Shown here: positions 32,297 through 33,496 of the stretch, in pieces
Layout: each line of letters starts with the position of its first letter
Position numbering within the stretch: the first letter of the stretch is position 1
Source: Heterostelium multicystogenum
Taxonomy: Eukaryota; Evosea; Eumycetozoa; Acytosteliales; Acytosteliaceae
Length of the DNA: 33,496 bases
Assembly: GCA_003667245.1 (NCBI GenBank)
Contig: RCNN01000314.1
Span: 1 to 33,496, forward strand
Direction: 5' to 3'
Made by a program: the position numbers and the translations under genes
The notes under the pieces: generated by a model
The model's input: only the letters and a program-made list of their open reading frames with translations
Told to the model about the DNA's origin: nothing
Database searches by the model: none

Positions 32297-33496
32297 ATGT
32301 TATCTCCAAATGCAGAGACTCAGCGTTTGTTTGATTCTTTAAATAGACAGTCCGATTGGAAGGCTTGGTACGGTCATTTTGAGTTGTAGTCATTCTTCGT
32401 ACATAGAAGGAAACTAATCAGATTATCAAATGTAGGGGTACTTATGTGGTCCGATAGAGAATGGTCAACAACAGTCAGAGAAGACTACAGTTGTGATGGA
32501 AATGTAATGGAATTATTTCACACACGACCAAGCTAGAAGCAGAGCTTACAGATGGGGTGAAGACGCCATTGGAGGATTTTGTAATCGTTTCCAAAAATCT
32601 TTGTATTGGTACTGCATTCTGGAATCATCAAGACCCAATCATTAAGGAACGTCTCTTTGGTTTTGACTGTCCAGAAGGAAACCACGGTGAAGATGGTAAG
32701 ATTGGCATAATATTGATTTAGATGTCAAGGAGTGTGGAGATCGCTTGATTTGGCTACTAACGTAAAATATCGGAACCAGTCAAGGAGCATTACTTTTATA
32801 TAGATAATACACCTACACATTCGTATGCAAAGATCTGTATAAATATCCACAGAATGAATATCCCTATGAGCGATTGGTCAATGAAATAGACATCGTTTCC
32901 AAAATCGGAACCCGAATTTGAATTGGAGGACACTGCATTTTCGATAATGATGAGTATTTCGACTGTTTCATTGAGTATGCCAGCGAGCGAAGAGGACATC
33001 TTGTGCAATCACTATACAAATCGTGGACCAAAAGTCAGCACCCATCACTGTTTTTGCCACACTCTGGTACAGAAATACCTGGTCGTGGGGATACAACGAT
33101 CGTCCGTCCCTACATTCGTATGCTTCGTCCTGGTGTTTTGGTCGGTGAAGAAGTTCACATTGGAAAGCGATACTACGCTGCAACTGACGAACCACAGCCA
33201 AAGACCTCAAGTGGTCAACAGGTCTGGGGAATCACAGGTCAAATACATGTTCACAGAAAATGATACAAACACTGAGCGATTGTTCAACTGGCCCAACTCA
33301 AGTCCTATGTCAAAGACGGTATCAACAATGCCGTCATCAGGGCTGGGAAGATGTTGTCAATCAATCGAGCGGAACCAAAGTAGCTGCTCGCTTCCATCGT
33401 GTTCTTGGACCAGGTGAGCAATACACTATCAAGTTAGATTTGCAAACTATGAATTTGAGAATCCATGGGTTGATTTTCGATCAGATTTTCGCAGCA
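32297..33496 (+). CDS. GH63/MGH1-like glycoside hydrolase, N-terminal part; heavily frame-broken, cut by window end
   Basis: The reconstructed order matches a family of large cytosolic glucosidase-like proteins common in bacteria. Segments include [138 protein letters not shown] and [20 protein letters not shown]. These proteins belong to the MGH1-like/GH63 (alpha/alpha)6-barrel group acting on glucosides. Two introns fit: 32368-32435 and 32696-32779. Single-base shifts occur near 32448, 32506, 32593-32597, 32825-32835, 32899-32903, 32940-32946, 32985-32995, 33040-33050, 33110-33140, 33225-33240 and 33300-33310. The 3' end lies beyond the window. The catalytic barrel is not yet reached, so activity cannot be judged. 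Confidence 0.75.
32368..32435 (+). other. Glycosidase intron 1
   Basis: The donor is GTACGG and the acceptor ATGTAG. Removing 68 nt joins GCTTG to GGGT, restoring the expected Trp-Gly after DWKA. The donor is weaker than others in the window. Confidence 0.6.
32696..32779 (+). other. Glycosidase intron 2 with canonical TACTAAC branch site and a decoy acceptor
   Basis: The donor is GTAAGA; TACTAAC (32755-32761) stands 18 nt before the acceptor CCAG (32778-32779). Removing 84 nt gives [16 protein letters not shown] exactly as in the family. A second acceptor TTTAG at 32717-32721 is followed by a copy of the exon start, GTCAAGGAG (32724-32732). Confidence 0.8.

Noticed and set aside
1..33496. 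CRISPR array, insertion sequence or bacterial operon
   Set aside because: No regularly spaced direct repeats are seen, and spliceosomal introns and gene content show a eukaryotic nuclear genome.

Overview
The window looks like nuclear DNA of a dictyostelid social amoeba. The evidence is AT-rich intergenic DNA with A/T runs and triplet and tetranucleotide repeats, short introns (about 47-100 nt) with GTAAGT/GTATGT donors, low-complexity Thr, Ser, Asn, Gln and acidic tracts in proteins, an eIF2-alpha kinase, a B-box/kelch-like paralogue pair, and a VIT/vWA protein. The species cannot be fixed from the sequence. It is not extremely AT-rich in coding DNA.

Layout, left to right: atg9 (+, 732-3101); a small acidic orphan (-, 3237-3701); a B-box/beta-propeller protein (-, 3781-5520); a SET/MYND methyltransferase (+, 5794-7119); a small secreted protein (+, 7544-8342); a second B-box/propeller paralogue (-, 8524-10257); the NC2-alpha/DRAP1 transcription repressor (-, 10496-11975); a 3.3 kb non-coding stretch with a strong hairpin; a secreted SPRY-like protein (+, 15286-16124); a 1405-residue PHD-SNF2-RING protein (-, 16356-21014, eight exons); a 5 kb AT-rich non-coding stretch with a second strong inverted repeat; an HRI/GCN2-type eIF2-alpha kinase (+, 26029-28158); tRNA-Leu(CAA) (-, 28852-28931); a VIT/vWA protein (+, about 29243-31667); and the first part of a bacterial-looking GH63/MGH1-like glycosidase (+, 32297 to the window end).

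The genes do not form an operon or a single pathway. Autophagy (Atg9) and the eIF2-alpha stress kinase are both starvation-response functions. DRAP1, the SMYD protein and the SNF2 protein are chromatin or transcription factors.

The most unusual property is the distribution of reading-frame breaks. Genes in the centre (two propeller genes, DRAP1, the 4.2 kb SNF2 coding sequence, both secreted proteins) are intact. atg9 has four single-base shifts, SMYD one, the kinase five, the VIT/vWA gene about eight, and the terminal glycosidase about ten in 1.2 kb. Many fall at homopolymers, no clear nonsense substitutions accompany them, and atg9 and the kinase return to exact multiples of three once the shifts are counted. 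Low-coverage sequencing error near contig ends explains this better than gene decay, but it has not been tested. No clearly new multi-gene system was found. The best candidates for undescribed biology are the two intergenic hairpins and the orphan secreted families.
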